Source of the DNA: Saccharina japonica
Lineage: Eukaryota; Sar; Phaeophyceae; Laminariales; Laminariaceae
Direction: 5' to 3'
DNA length: 64,000 nt
Assembly: GCA_008828725.1 (NCBI GenBank)
Contig: MEHQ01002043.1
Span: 438,875-502,874 of the forward strand
Shown here: piece after piece, positions 22,931 through 35,300 of the stretch
Layout of the letters: every line of letters begins with the position of its first letter
Numbering within the stretch: the first letter of the stretch is position 1
Position numbers and translations under genes: made by a program
Notes under the pieces: model-generated
The model's input: the letters and a program-made list of their open reading frames with translations, nothing else
Told to the model about the DNA's origin: nothing
The model's database searches: none

Positions 22931-24396
22931 GATAAGTTATTCGGGACCTATCGTATCGCGCACCGAATAGGGGGGCTGTTCGTGTTATGCGGTTGCTTGA
23001 TACTGGTTTCCCGGTATGTGGGGGTTTCATACTGGTCTACGGAGATTGAGGTTTTATATGATGTGGCGAGGCATTATGATCTAAGATGATGGATGCCTCG
23101 CGTGTTGCTGCCCCGTGTTGGGGTCGTCGGCGATAATAATGATGCGACCCGGGCTTTGATGACAATGATACTGCTCGAATATATGTGAGGGGTGCAGCCG
23201 GTGACAACTCTGGTGCGACTTACCTCCTGTGTGTGGTGTATGTGGTGAGGTCTCTGACAAGACGGTATTGACCCATCTGGTGTGTATTTGGTATTTGGTG
23301 TACGAGTGTACTTTATCTACTACTTCTCCTTGACGACCCATGGTATAGGCACGCGGGTACGAAGAACGCGTTCGACAGCGGCGTATACAAACATCTTCAA
23401 TCAAAATCATTCGGTTGGGCGATTCCAATTAATAGACTACACCCAAAAGTAATTATAGACACAATAGACTATTGAAAAAGGAATTGTCCAGCGTGTGAAG
23501 TTTATGCACTTACGATGATACTGTTTTGTAGACTACCATTACTGCTGTACCACTGCCACTACTATATGCTTGTCGCCTACGAAGAGCCGACCCACCGACC
23601 TTATCAAACCTAACCCCAACCCTACGCCAGTAGTAGTCAGTGCTAGGATACTACTGTGCTTGGTAAGGCTTTAGATTGTGATTGGGCTGGCTTGGAAACT
23701 GCTGTGATTGGCAAGACTCTAGGTTGATGGGGCCATGTATATAGTGACAGTAGTGATAGTAGTGTAAACAAAACAACAGTACGAGCTGGTTCCAGAGACA
23801 GACAGAGCTTTGCGCCTTCGCAACTTTGCGCTTGGGTGTTTTGAGAGTTGGAAAAGGAAACTTGGCAGGGATGTGCGTCACAACACGAAGACAAAACTCA
23901 TGACTGGCCTTTTTTCTATTTATTTTTTCGTTCTTTAGATACACTTTTCCATACTTTCTGAATTTGTTTGGCAACTTTGACCGTTCCTCATGCACATTTT
24001 TTTTTCCCAAAAAAAGCCAGGCGCTAGTTGTTTCGTAATTTGGTTGCGCACACCCGTGTCAATTTTTCGTGTTACAAATCTCAAAAAACCAAAGCGCAAA
24101 AACGATTCCCGTGAGGAGTAAATAGTATGATATTCCCCTAAGGTGCCAAAATTGCTCCATACATTGTTCTAATACTTTGGGAGGCGTCTCTTATAACAGC
24201 CCCTCACGGCTTGCAAATAAAAAAAGTGTCCCAAACGTCTTCCTCTTGTTGATGCGATCATGTCAACATGTCTAGTGTCGAATATGTCGACGTACTGACC
24301 GATACATGGCCTGATTTCAAATTATCTTGATTTAACTATAGGAATATCATCCCTATGTGAAATAGCGCCTCTCCAAGTAGTATGACAATGTCCGTA
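22931..24396. other. Spacer with few recognisable features
   Basis: The region holds a fragment related to the 18.1-kb minisatellite (23395-23480). The remaining open frames are short and overlapping. No gene is supported. Confidence 0.4.
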
Positions 24397-24719
24397 CAGT
24401 AATGGGCCCGCTATAGTGCAGGGGTGTGTCCAGAGAGTTTACCTGCACTATACCGGGCACCTGCACTACCCAGTAGAGTGCCTCAGTAGTGCAGGTTCGG
24501 CACTATTGAGGTCTTGAATATCCCTCAATAGTGCAGGACCTGCACTGTTGAGGCACTCTTTGACTTCATGTTGTGGCGTTCACGCTTTGCGGGGCTAAAA
24601 GAGTACGAAATGGATCGAAATTATGTATTATTAGTGGACGAAGCTAAATCTGAGTCCTCGTTGCCTTCCTTCGAGTTGCAAGATGGAAAAAGACAAAAAC
24701 AGAAAAAGAAACACCACAG

Positions 24720-25080
24720 GAAGCGCACTGCAAAAAACCTAGCAACCATGTACCCCTCGCCCTCACTACGTCGCGACAAACCCCCTCATGTCTGCCTAGC
24801 GCACGCGCTTCGATGGTGCAACAAAAATACAACAACAAACAAACCAAGACAAGCGCGACAGGAAGCGCACCGCAAGAAAAACAAACAACCATGCACCCCT
24901 CGCCCTCGCTACGTCGCGACAAACTCCCTCATGTCTGCCTAGCGCACCCGCTTCGATGTTGCAAGAAACATACAACAACAAACAAACCAAGACAAGCGCG
25001 ACAGGAAGTACACCGCAAGTAAAACGAACAACCATGTACCCCTCGCCCTCGCTACGTCGCAACAAACTTCCTCATGTCTG
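24720..25080 (+). repeat. ~140-bp three-copy tandem repeat inside the TIR element
   Basis: The unit GGAAGCGCACCGCAAGAAAA ... CGCTACGTCGCGACAAAC ... CTCATGTCTGCCTAGCGCAC occurs at about 24720, 24861 and 25005. ORFs of similar sequence on both strands are products of the repeat. Confidence 0.85.
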
Positions 25081-25540
25081 ACTGGCGCACCCGCTTAGCG
25101 GAATGGGCTGCGATCATCGCCATCTTCGCTTTCGTTAGGTAGAACGCCGCTTCTCCGTTGCCACTCTGATCTCCCGCCTCTTCCAGGACGCCGAAGTGAA
25201 ACGACAGCTCATCATAAGCCGGTGGAGAACGGCGCTCGCGCCCCGTGTTCTCATCGCCGCCGCCCTCCTCGTCCTTCTCCCCGCCGCCGGTAGACCCGTG
25301 CGTTCCAGCCAGCAGTGCCGCCATTTCGTCCGCTGCGTCCAGTCGAAGAACCTCTACCACCTCATCGTCGTCCTCGATGGTAGCCCACCCCTGAACCGCG
25401 TTAACCGCTTCCTCCGCGACCGGCTTTCCGGGTTCGATGTCGAGTTCTGCCAGCACATCACCGATCTCGTCGTCTACGATGCGGGATCCCTGCTGCTGCG
25501 GTGCCCAACCTGCACTATTGCGGGGCACCGCGGTGCCCAA
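25052..25540 (-). CDS. Unrecognised acidic ORF inside the TIR element
   Basis: The 162-residue frame contains DDEIGDVLAELDIEPGKP, then VQGWATIEDDDEVVEVLRLD, Gly/Glu-rich linkers and a basic C-terminus. The acidic stretch is reminiscent of the C-terminal tails of pogo-type (DDE_1) transposases, but no catalytic residue or CENP-B domain is present. It may be the 3' end of a lost transposase or chance coding. The frame extends into the left subterminal repeats. Confidence 0.3.
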   Translation of the reverse strand: MGTAVPRNSAGWAPQQQGSRIVDDEIGDVLAELDIEPGKPVAEEAVNAVQGWATIEDDDEVVEVLRLDAADEMAALLAGTHGSTGGGEKDEEGGGDENTGRERRSPPAYDELSFHFGVLEEAGDQSGNGEAAFYLTKAKMAMIAAHSAKRVRQSDMRKFVAT

Positions 25541-25675
25541 CCTGCACTATAGCGGGAGTGCCCTCAATAGTGCAGGACCTGCACCATTGAGGGCACTGTC
25601 TGTGTCCAGACATTTTACCTGCACTATACGGGGCACCTGCACTATTCAACCTGCACTATAGCGGGCCCAGTACTG

Positions 25676-26030
25676 TACCTCGCGAACTACAACTCGCCCT
25701 ACAAAAATCGCTTCACCGATCGATGTGTTCCACTTGTTCATGCGGTCGTGTAGATATCTTTAGTGTTGCATAACACGGTGTATTCCGTTTGTTATTTCCC
25801 GAAGGTGGAATTTTCATTTTACGCCTTTCCGTGGAACCAGCTCGTAGTAGGTTCATATCGCACACCTCTTCTTATATACCATACATAGCTACAAATAGTA
25901 GACCCACTCCATCACGTCAACTCGTCGGAACACTATAGTATACCTGGTACTTTTATTTCAGACTGTTTAAGTTTAATTTTAATTTTAATTTAATTTAAAT
26001 TATACCCCCACAAATAGACACACACTTCCT
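25676..26030. other. Spacer
   Basis: No gene is supported. It is AT-rich at the right end, with TTTAATTTTAATTT runs near 25975-26005. Confidence 0.4.
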
Positions 26031-26450
26031 GAATTCTACAGCCTCAGATTGTGTCCCCCTCATACGGGATGTACATCCTACATGAGGACATATAAAATCC
26101 GTAAGTACGCGCGATCGAAGTATTACACTCAGCTAGCAAAGATGAGCTTCGACGAAATCCTCGAGCTCACAGCTGTTATTTTTTTTAAATTATTTAAATA
26201 TACAGTAGTTATACGCGCCACTACAGTAAGTGGCGCATACGTATACTTTCCCCGCTTGTTGTGCAATTATTACCAGACCATTGGGGAAGGGGTTTGGGAC
26301 ACACCAGGCTTCCTGAATTCTACGGCCTCATACTGTGTCCCCCTCATGCGGGATGTACACCCGCATGAGGACATATAAGACCCGCCAGTACGCGTGATCG
26401 AAGTATTACACTCAGCTACGTATAAATAGCAAATATGAGTTTCGACGAAA
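26031..26450 (+). repeat. Two-copy tandem duplication, ~281-bp period
   Basis: The unit TGAATTCTACAGCCTCAGAT ... ATGAGCTTCGACGAAATCCT ... CTCACAGCTGTT is present at 26031 and again at 26312 with scattered differences. Each copy contains the short imperfect inverted repeat CTCATGCGGGATGTACACCC / CATGAGG. Confidence 0.8.
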
Positions 26451-26930
26451 TCTTGGATCTCACAGCTGTTGTTTTTTTTTGTTTTATAATTTTTTCAATT
26501 TACGTAGACATCGTCAACTTCTGACCACAAATAAATGCCAACCATGAAATGACGTTAACCAACATTCGGCCTCTGCGAGACCTGCCGTCATGGATGGTCT
26601 TCATATGTTTGACGTTAGGGAATACAAACAAACCCAGAGCAAGATCAATACCAGGCAGGGAGTGAAGGGTCCTCTACGCGAACGACCCCCACTCCCACAC
26701 TCACTCTTATCTATGTACGCAGTATGAGATCTCTCCTCGCGAGATGCGAGGAAGGTTTTGTGGAGGCACCTCCTTGCCACATACTATACGAAATACAAGT
26801 GCGCGTCAAGGCCTCGGCTATATCTGTCCAAGACACCGACACGGCCGATATCATCTGAGGAGGCGACCTCCATACCATCCTATCTATTGCAGTAGAAAGT
26901 AGAAAGGGATGGCGTCCGACAAAAACATGT

Positions 26931-27301
26931 TATTGCGGGAGGCCATAGTAAATTTATAGGACCTAATGTTCGTGAAAATACGGAAGTTGTGTACCTGGTA
27001 TATAAGTTTAGTGTTTTTACTGTACGTCCTATATTCTTCTCCCTCTTTCGCCAAATTAGTTAATCCCCACTAGCTCTAGTAGTTAATTAATTAATTTCGT
27101 CTACCCCCATCCACACTATACTTTCTATACTGTATATAAAGGGGCGTTCATTGAGGGTTGCCTCCAATGGAATATTCCATGGAAAGTTTCACTGGAAACA
27201 ACATTCCGTGGGATCTCCCACAAGATCCCACGAATGCCATGAAACATCGCAACACGACCAGATACCGTGGGACTCCGTTTACTATGGGCCCCCGCAATAG
27301 T
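26931..27301. mobile_element. TIR element, MITE-like, ~370 bp
   Basis: Left end TATTGCGGGAGGCCATAGTA; right end in reverse complement TATTGCGGGGGCCCATAGTA. The interior contains a hairpin (CCGTGGGATC with GATCCCACG). Target duplication is unclear, and it has no coding capacity. Confidence 0.65.
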
Positions 27302-27644
27302 TGTTGGTCGCGCTCTGCTACAAGTAATACGCAACACGTACAATGGTACGTGAACATGATATCTTGACTGTACTTTCTATTTCCCTCTCAACCCTAGTAG
27401 GCTTTTCGGGCAGACGTACACACTACGTACGGGTAAGATGATAGGCCATCCGACGGCAATATCCCCTGATGCATACGAGTATGCGTGGCAAGCTCCCTGC
27501 CCTGCCAAAAACAAAAAAACAGAAGCGCGAGCAAGAGCACACCCAACTCACCAATCTAAGCGTATGTCGCATTTATCCGAATCTCTAAACTAGGGTACTC
27601 GTATCATCGTACTCGTGCGTAGTGACTGCTTGTACATTAACTAT

Positions 27645-27750
27645 TACGGGGGACCATAGTAAAAAGGGTCAACTCTTGTAAGTAAATAAATGAAATATAT
27701 AGGCTTTAGTGTGTGCCGCAGGTCCTATTTATTTTGATCCCCTGAAATAG
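27645..27750. mobile_element. Small MITE, family shared with 43589-43687
   Basis: It starts CGGGGGACCATAGTAAAAAG after TTA and ends CAGGTCCTATTTATTTTGAT CCCC. The interior TATATAGG...TTTGTGTG-like core matches the better-preserved copy at 43589-43687. The right end is degenerate here. Confidence 0.65.
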
Positions 27751-27819
27751 GTACGTGCTTACCTGTAGTTCAACACGCTCCCTTGATGTACGTCGATAGG
27801 TAGAGACCAGGGCAATAAT

Positions 27820-28075
27820 TAGGTGTTGCGCTGTTGCGGTGGCGCAACATTTTGTCAAAATAACCGTTTTGCGCAACAGTCGCCGCGAGGCTGGTTGCGC
27901 GCAGCACAACACGCGTTTTTGGGCGCGCAACATTTTCGCCGCAGTTGAAATTTTTTGTTGGGCGTTTTTTTCTCGCCGGGGGGGGGCCCTCCGGGGGCCC
28001 CTGCGGGGGGCTTGCGCGCCTACGGCAACACGCGCCGCAGGCGTGTTGCGCTGCGCGCAACAGAGACCGAACCAC
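27820..28075. repeat. GC-rich inverted-repeat block with TGTTGCGC ends
   Basis: GTGTTGCGCTGTTGCGG at the left and GCGTGTTGCGCTGCGCGCAA at the right bracket a very GC-rich core with G and C runs (GGGGGGGCCCTCCGGGGGCC). It could be a MITE with TGTTGCG-rich termini; ends and target duplication were not resolved. Confidence 0.45.
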
Positions 28076-28409
28076 TAAGTAATGTCTTGGTAGAGACACG
28101 CTTCCTACGATGTTGAAACCTGGTACTCAGAAAACAAAACAAAAAAACACGTAGAACGACGTATGCAAGCCCGTGTATAAACGTTGCCAATATGGAAAAC
28201 AGTCAACACAAAAGGGGACAAGATATTCAGGCCCGGGTAAGAACTGTAGCAATACGGGCGTATTATCAAAACCGGTGCAAGGAATGATCCCAGAACACTG
28301 CAGCCCCTGTTCTACCAAAGAGGCAGTGTTGCGAGCAGTGTCTCCCCGCTCAGTCAGCCTAAAGTGATCGCAGGCTTCACCAAGAAAAACAGAGACAACG
28401 GGGGAGAAC

Positions 28410-29062
28410 TTGGGAAGACAACCCAGTCGTCCGAGTCACACCCCGGTCCCTCTGGACCCGGGCTGTGCTTCAGCCTGCTATAGAGATAATCCCCACCCGA
28501 GCCGTGTTCCCGGTTTCCCGTGGTGGACCCGTTCCATTCCTGAATTGAGCCGTTCGGCCTCAGTTTTTCTGCACGATTCCCGAATCGCGATGAACTGGCT
28601 TCCCATCAAGGAGCCCGGCATACTACAGATAACCAGGAGTGGCAGACATCTGCTCTCCTTTCTCACCGTCATGCAACAGTGTTCGCGGCGCGACCTCGCG
28701 CCGGCGGTACCAAGACCCTTCCTTCTTCCACCAGCAGCTCCGGCCCCAACCTTTCAGCCACCCCACAGGCCTTTCCAATGCAGGGACCCATCATGCGAGC
28801 GCGAACACGGGAGAAGAGGTGTGCAACCCGGGTCCTGGTTGCGCAGGAGGGGAACAGCTTGGCCGGAGAAGAAGACCAGCAGCTGGAAATATCCATTATG
28901 GATCCAGGTGAGTTTAGGGTTCCCCGCATGCACTTGCTACAGGCACGACTCGCCACAGTAGCTCAGCTATACTACAGGATCTCATGTTCGGGAAATCGTT
29001 CAATAAAGAGTATCGTGAAGGCTCAGTTATATTTCACTCGCTCGCTCGATTGTTCGAGGTGA
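28410..29062 (+). other. Overlapping unrecognised open frames
   Basis: Three long frames overlap here. One plus frame, about 28700 to 28909, ends at a donor-like GATCCAG|GTGAGT and encodes PQAFPMQGPIMRARTREK and GEEDQQLEISIMDPG, which looks protein-like. It could be one internal exon, but no flanking exons were found. Confidence 0.25.
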
Positions 29063-29980
29063 AACGCCCCATTCTCCGCGTGTTTTGCTTGTGTACCCGC
29101 ATGCACGACGAACCACAGGCATGTGCAACGCTCCGTAGATCCGTACAGGCATACCTATTAATATTTTAATAGCAATCGCAATTGCTCACGCGCAGTTCTA
29201 CATAAAGCACGAACGGCGCTTTACCCAATGATGATGCTCACGACGGCGGTGTGATGTATGTGCATATAGGATGTGCCACTTCGTGTGTTCTGTCTACAGG
29301 AACTTCGTGCAGCCCAGAAGAATTAGGATATACGTGTGCTCCATGCTCGAATATTCTAGTCGTATCGGCATGGCACGTCAGCTCAGTTTGCGATATTTCC
29401 TAATTTGGCGTACACGTTCCTGAGTTTGTTTGTTTCGTTCAAAGGACACTTGATGCAGTTTAAAACCAGGTTTGAGGCGACCACGACTCCCGCCAACACC
29501 TATGGCCAAGTCAATCGGCTCCATTGACTGACACCAGGGAACGACTTCACGAAACCGAGGGGTGAAACGGTAACCCCTCGTACGCGTCACACACATGGAT
29601 ACAGACGAAGTCCATTCAATTGTTGTGTGTCGGGCTTGTTAATAGCTGACACATGTTTCGTTTTCCAGTGTCTTTTTTGGGTGAAAGGTGTCGAGTAGAG
29701 CTTTTCTCAAGGTGAGGAACCCCAGTATAAACTGTTTTTGAGTATGTACTACGGTAGTACAGCAGTGTAGGCGCTGTCCCCGCCGTAGACTCACGAGTCA
29801 AGCATGCTGCGGCGGTGCGCACAAGAGGTGCAGACGCGAATTTATCCCGAGGCTGCTCAGCACTTTGGGGGAGCTCCATGCATTCACCCAACCAAAACTG
29901 ACTGGTTTTTTATGAACTATGTACTTCGTACGTGCCAGGTAGGCTTTAACCTACTACTGAACATTATGTGGCCTACGTAG
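29063..29980. other. Spacer
   Basis: A 72-residue minus ORF at 29378-29596 (GFKLHQVSFERNKQTQERVR, basic end, stop) looks somewhat protein-like but matches no family I know. Otherwise nothing is seen. Confidence 0.3.
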
Positions 29981-29989
29981 GTGCTGACG

Positions 29990-30130
29990 AACCGCCTTGT
30001 GAACAACAAGGCATGCCTTTTTGGGTAGTGTACGAAATAAGGCATGCCTTGTTGGGTAGTGTACGAAAAATGACATGCCTCGTCGGGCAGTGAAAACAAC
30101 AAGGCCTGCCTTAATATTATTCCATTTGCC
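29990..30130. repeat. AAGGCATGCCTT minisatellite, small array
   Basis: Three to four ~32-bp units carry the palindrome AAGGCATGCCTT and GGGTAGTGTACGAAA. The same units reappear at 30640-30712, beyond the SINE at 30139-30475, and in the large array at 31530-32240. Confidence 0.8.
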
Positions 30131-30138
30131 ATCTGACA

Positions 30139-30475
30139 TTTTTTTTTTCCCATCCCATTTATTATCTTCGCATTTCTGTCTTTCCCCCTCCCTAGTCGTA
30201 ACTCAGATCCGGGGTCACTAAGTAGGCTCTTCTCCCTCCTCCCCCACTACGGTCCTTGCCTTGGTTTTTATCGCGCAGAGGGTTCAGCCTTCCCAACGCT
30301 CGTCGATTTTCATCGAATTTGGCTAACTCACGATCTCGCGCTTTCCGCTAGTCAAGATCTTTGTTTGGGAGAAAATGTCCCTACGAGCACGAGTATGCAC
30401 TCGGGGGGGCTTGAACCCACGATATTGACTCTTAACAGGGACGAGATTCACCTGTCATTCCACCGGGAACGCCGG
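30139..30475 (-). mobile_element. tRNA-derived SINE, copy 2
   Basis: On the minus strand a tRNA-like head with B-box-like GGGTTCAAGCCCC is followed by the shared body (GAGTCAGCGAGGGAAG-type, GGCAAGG, GTAGTGGGGGAGGAGGGAGA, CCCGGATCTGAGTTACGACT, AATAAATGGGATGGG) and a 3' A-run. The head is more diverged than in copies 3 and 4. Confidence 0.8.
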
Positions 30476-30639
30476 CTTAATGTACAGCTCTTATTTCAAT
30501 CATACCATTCATATATACTTCTCAATCATCCCTGAATATACTTGACAAACTTACTTCGTATACCAATAATGCAGCCCCCCTTATGACTGCCTTTACCGAC
30601 GGAGACCCTCAACCGAAAATCTTGTAAAAAATAAAAGAA

Positions 30640-30712
30640 AATGCCTTATTGGGTAGTGTAAACACAAACGCATGCCTTGTTGGACAGTATAGTAAATATG
30701 GCATGACTTAGA
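30640..30712. repeat. AAGGCATGCCTT minisatellite, short segment
   Basis: Two to three units of the same family as 31530-32240. Confidence 0.7.
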
Positions 30713-31529
30713 GTCCATATTAACGAATTAAAAATAAATTCCATTTGGAAAAAAGAACTTCAAATTCGCTTTTCATCGGTCAAAACACGCACCACCACCA
30801 AATATCAGGATTTTAGGGTATATTCAATTCGAATCGGACGAAAAAAACAAGAAGGTTCGAGGACCCGTTTTTGGTTAGAATTCAAATCGAATTTAGGAGT
30901 TGGCCCGACTTGGGCCGGCATGTCCACGGTGGGTAAACGCCCGCGGTACAACCTGGCGCATTTCTTGGTCGCATCGATTACCACGACCGAGTCGACAACA
31001 CGTGAACCACAACCCGAGGCCACCGGGACAAAAGCGCGCCCTCGCCTACAGACCATAGCACAGCGTCAACCGGCGGTGGCGCCTCAAAACCAATCATGGC
31101 GGTCGCAATCCCAACTTTTCAACCAGCTCGAAGCTCTAACCCGATAAAAAACCGAGTGATCGACCCAATAACATCAGGATACGCTCAAGACTTCGATAGC
31201 ACCATCGCCGTCGCTGTTTCGCCCGTGGCGTTTCAGGGATCCCTACGCCCACCCAAGATACTCTGAGAGCGATAGCTTCCTGGCCTGGGCCGCCAAAAGC
31301 AAAAATATGCTCGCGGCGGGGCGTACGCGCCGACGCATGCCTTCGCTCTCGTCTACTCTCGTCGGAGGTTTTCCCATGGGCATTGTGAGGCGCGCTGCGT
31401 TATTTCGATTTCAGAAATATTCGAACAAGCTATTCACCATTCCCCATATATAGGGCGCAAACTAGTTTTTTTCGCGAAATCACATCCAAATTGGATTTTA
31501 TTTTCCAAACTGTTTTTTTTTGCCGTCTT
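30713..31529. other. Spacer with an unrecognised ORF pair
   Basis: A minus ORF at 30805-31056 (VVVIDATKKCARLYRGRLPT) and a plus ORF at 30920-31147 overlap. Neither can be assigned. No gene is supported. Confidence 0.3.
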
Positions 31530-32240
31530 CGTTAATATGGACCCTATTATTGGGTAGTGCACGAAATAAGACGAAACAATTAGGCATGCCATATTGGGTA
31601 GTGTACGAAATAAGACATGCCTTATTGGCTAGTGTACGATATAAGGCATGCCTTATTGAGCAGAGTACTAAATAGGGCATTCCTTACTGGCTACTGTACT
31701 AAATAAGGCATGCCTTATTGTCTGGTGTACGAGATAAGGCATGCCTTATTGCCCGGTCTACTAAAAAAGGCATGTCTTATTGGTGAGTGTACAAAAAATT
31801 GCATGCTTTACTGGGCAGTGTGAAGAATAAGGCATGCCTTACTGAGAAGAGTACGAAAAAAGGCTAGACATCTTGGGTAGTGTACGGAATAGGGCATGCC
31901 TTATTGGCTAGTGTACTAAGTAAGGCACGCCTTATTGTCTGGTGTACGAGATAAATCATTCCTTATTGTCTGATGTGCTGAACAAGGCATGCGTTATTGG
32001 CTAGTGCACCAAATAAGGCATGCGTTATTGGCTAGTGTACGAAATAAGTCATGCCTTACTGGGTAGTGCAAACAATAAGGCATGCATTAATGAGCATGCC
32101 ATATTGAGCAGTGTACGAAATAATGAATGACGTATTCGGTAATGTACCGAATAAGGCATGCCTTATTAGATGGTTTACGAAATAAGGCATGCCTCATTGC
32201 CTTATTGAGCAGTGTAAACAATAAGGCATGCCTTATCGTT
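31530..32240. repeat. Large minisatellite with a palindromic core, ~31-33-bp period
   Basis: About twenty imperfect units follow the pattern AAGGCATGCCTTATTG, then a variable GGCTAGTGTACGAAAT-like spacer. The core AAGGCATGCCTT is a perfect 12-base palindrome and is the best-conserved part. The array lies just downstream of the MFS stop codon. Confidence 0.88.
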
Positions 32241-32334
32241 GGTTAGTTGCTCGGCTGAAGATCTCCGTCGGTCACACGCCCCCCGCCAAAATGAGGCGCA
32301 TTTTTAGCACGCTTCGAATCAGTCTATTCAGAGA

Positions 32335-35300
32335 CTAGACCCCGGCTTTTCCGCCCTCTCTGGGGACACCCTTGCCGCCCACAACACGCACGGGCGCGGC
32401 AAACCCTTTGTCGCCCTTCGGCTCGCACTTGAGGGGGGAGACGTCGATGTCCCAGCTCGTCCACGTGACGACCACCATGCCGAGGCCGAAGAGGAGGAAG
32501 ATGAGGTGGTTGTCGAGTGGGAAAGGGCGAGGTTTGCTGATGGACCAGGCGAAGACGTTGGAGGAGACGACCGGGCCCGCCGCCTTCGCCAGCGAGCCAA
32601 GCATCATCTGAAGCCCGTTGATGGTGCCGCGTTGGGAAGGGTGTACCGCGTTGTTGGTCGCCAGAGAAGTATTTGTGAACACCTGGTTTTGCGGGGGTGG
32701 GTGGGTGGGTGGATGGGTGGGGTAGAGGGGTGGGGTGGGGTGAAGTAGAGAGGGAGGGTGTTAGCATATTGACGTTGAGATCCATACGTATATATTTGTG
32801 ATGTACAGTCTCTACGCACTCATACGAGTATATGAGTATCTTAGTTTAGATATTCGGGTAAATACAATATGCGGATAGATTACGAGTTTGTCTTACTCGT
32901 AGTGCGCTCTATTGTATGTCCAAAGCATCACCATCAGGAACGATGCTGAGAACGTTGCTAGAATGTTACTATAACGTTGTTGAGAACACCACAGGGAACA
33001 GTAAGGACTACGGTAGAATGTAGCTGTCCATAGCATGGGCCTTGTACCGAGATGATCATGTGCAGGCATCCCCCACCTCGACCACTATGCTCCTCTACTC
33101 TACTCCACTCTTCTCTTCTCTTCTTCCTTTCTCTTGATCTCTTACATTAATCTATTTCCCAATATGGCCACATAAGCGCCTTTTCAAACTATGACTTTTC
33201 TTCTTCTTCACAAGTGATATTTACAGACACTTCAGGGCCACCTCTGCCATCTCTCTTCACAGAGAGAGCCTCGACACACGCGTCATTCTTTCAGAAGATG
33301 TGTTCATGTCGTGCATGGCCGTAGTCGTATGACCATAGACCCTCACATCCCTACAATGCCGGGACGGAGCATGTTGGATTTTCACCGACCAGACCCAGAC
33401 ATTGCTTGCAGTAGGCGCGAAGCGCCGTGAGGTGTTGGGCGAAGCACCTGAAGGGTGAGCTGCATCCTATTAATGACGGCTTGTGAGGCGGACTTGCACA
33501 GGGACGATGGCCTCCGATAAATTGATTTAATTTATGGTGTGGCCACTTCCCAGCAATGAGTATTAATACGTATCTGCCTCGTATTTGCCTCACGAGAGCG
33601 GGGGGGGGGGTGTACTCATGGTGTACTCATGTCATGCATGGTTATAGGCATACGAGGGAGGCAGAGGAGGGTAGCAGGGAGAGGGACAAGGGACGCAACG
33701 TTTGAGGGGTGCATTGACCTGGACGCAGGTGCTGGAGCGCGTCGAAATGACGCCGAAACCAAGATAGACGAACAAACAGGCAACGCTCTGTCAGACAAGG
33801 GGAAATCGCAATGAAACATTTGATCTTCAAAGCGTCCGAGAACACTTAATGGGTGGTGACAGAAAACGATATACGATGCCTGTTGCACTCGCTGCTATGA
33901 TATATCGCCGGTGCCCGACATTTTCTCGCAGGAGAGGGGAAAGGGATAGAAAGGGGGACGGGGGTGGGAGAGCAAGCGTGACGACGCTCACCACTGTCAT
34001 GGCCACGTTGGTGAAGAACAGCAGGACCAGCGAGGCAGCCAGAAGCGCCCTCCCGTCGTCGTGCAGCGCGGAGAGGAAGGGGAAGCAGAGGACGACGGGG
34101 GTCACGATGCAGCAGGCCCAACGCTGGGACCTCCTCTGGCCTATCCGCTTGGCGACGAATGGGTAGATGCCGAGCTCGAAGACGAGCATGCCTCCGCCAC
34201 ATAACGAAAGGGCCTTGAAGCACGAGAGACAGGGTAAGGAACGGAAATGAGAATAAAGTAAAGCGGATCGGGGAGTCAAACGGCCACACGCATTCCATAT
34301 ATTCGGCATGAAGCAGGAGAGAGCGGGTGGGCGTACAACATGAAAGGGAGGGGGCCAGGAAGAAACTTACAGCGAGCAATGCCGCCTCATAGGGATGGTG
34401 CCTTATTTTCAGAGCTCCCCACGCGGGGAGTTGAACCTCTCACCCGAAAAAAAACTTCGAAGAAGTGTTAGTTCACGAAGCCCAACAAATATTTCTATGC
34501 GCGAGCCCTAAAAGCAAATACGAGGTATACTTCTTCGTATACCTGGTATGAAGTATTGTAGTACATGTATCGTACTAACCGGTAGTTCCACATTCGAGCT
34601 CAACCGGGGTCATAGTAATTGAGCCGAACCGGCGAAGGGGTGACAAGGATACGCAGAAGTAACAAAACGCAAGGGGCACCCGGGTCAAGCAGGGCCTTCA
34701 TTAATTTTGTCACCTGTCCGATCTGTTTCGTGGTCCAATCCAAGCCTCCGCTGGCCAACGTGCTGAGCGCCCATAGCGGATACACTTCCTGGCACCCAAA
34801 CGAGACGGCCTGCGATTCGAAGGAGACACGCACGGTTGCACGGTGGTTCTTTTTCAGTCCGTGGGAGGCGCCACTGTCAGGTATAGAGGGTGTACGCTAT
34901 CAGGCTATCATAAGTTTGGGGCCCCAACAGGATCTAGGTTATTACGTGGATATTCGCTCGAGGAAGTGCCTACCTGGTAATATTTTTGCAGTCGCATTTA
35001 TAGAGCCCAATATGTGTGCAATCCCTTTCATATTTCTCGTTCCATTTGTGTTTGCAATCCCATTTGTTTTGTCCAATCTATTGGTACTCCCATTTGCATT
35101 TATAAACGTAAAACACGACAGCTGTGACGCACGCTACTGTAGAGGCGTGTACCATGTTTTTTTCCTGAGCTTCCTCACTCGAGGTTTATACTAATAGTAA
35201 GTGAAAACAAATTTTGAGTCATATAAAGTAACCGGATGAGCCATCTCATGGCCTGAGCATACAACTTGAAAAGGTTTGCAGCCCAAGAACGAACCTCCGA

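Larger units (their letters stand above)
24397..25675. mobile_element. Tc1/mariner/pogo-like TIR element, degenerate
   Basis: Ends: left CAGTAATGGGCCCGCTATAG, right in reverse complement CAGTACTGGGCCCGCTATAG, both continuing TGCAGG. The TIR is about 26 bases with one mismatch and is flanked on both sides by TA. A CAGT start beside a TA duplication is the form known from Tc1/mariner and pogo elements. Subterminal CCTGCACTAT strings recur at both ends. The interior has a three-copy ~140-bp tandem repeat and one acidic ORF. No DDE catalytic core was recognised, so the element is non-autonomous. Confidence 0.8.

Noticed and set aside
31530..32240. CRISPR-like array of ~32-bp repeats
   Set aside because: The units are contiguous minisatellite copies with degenerate spacers of the same sequence family, the genome is eukaryotic with spliced genes, and no cas-like gene is present.
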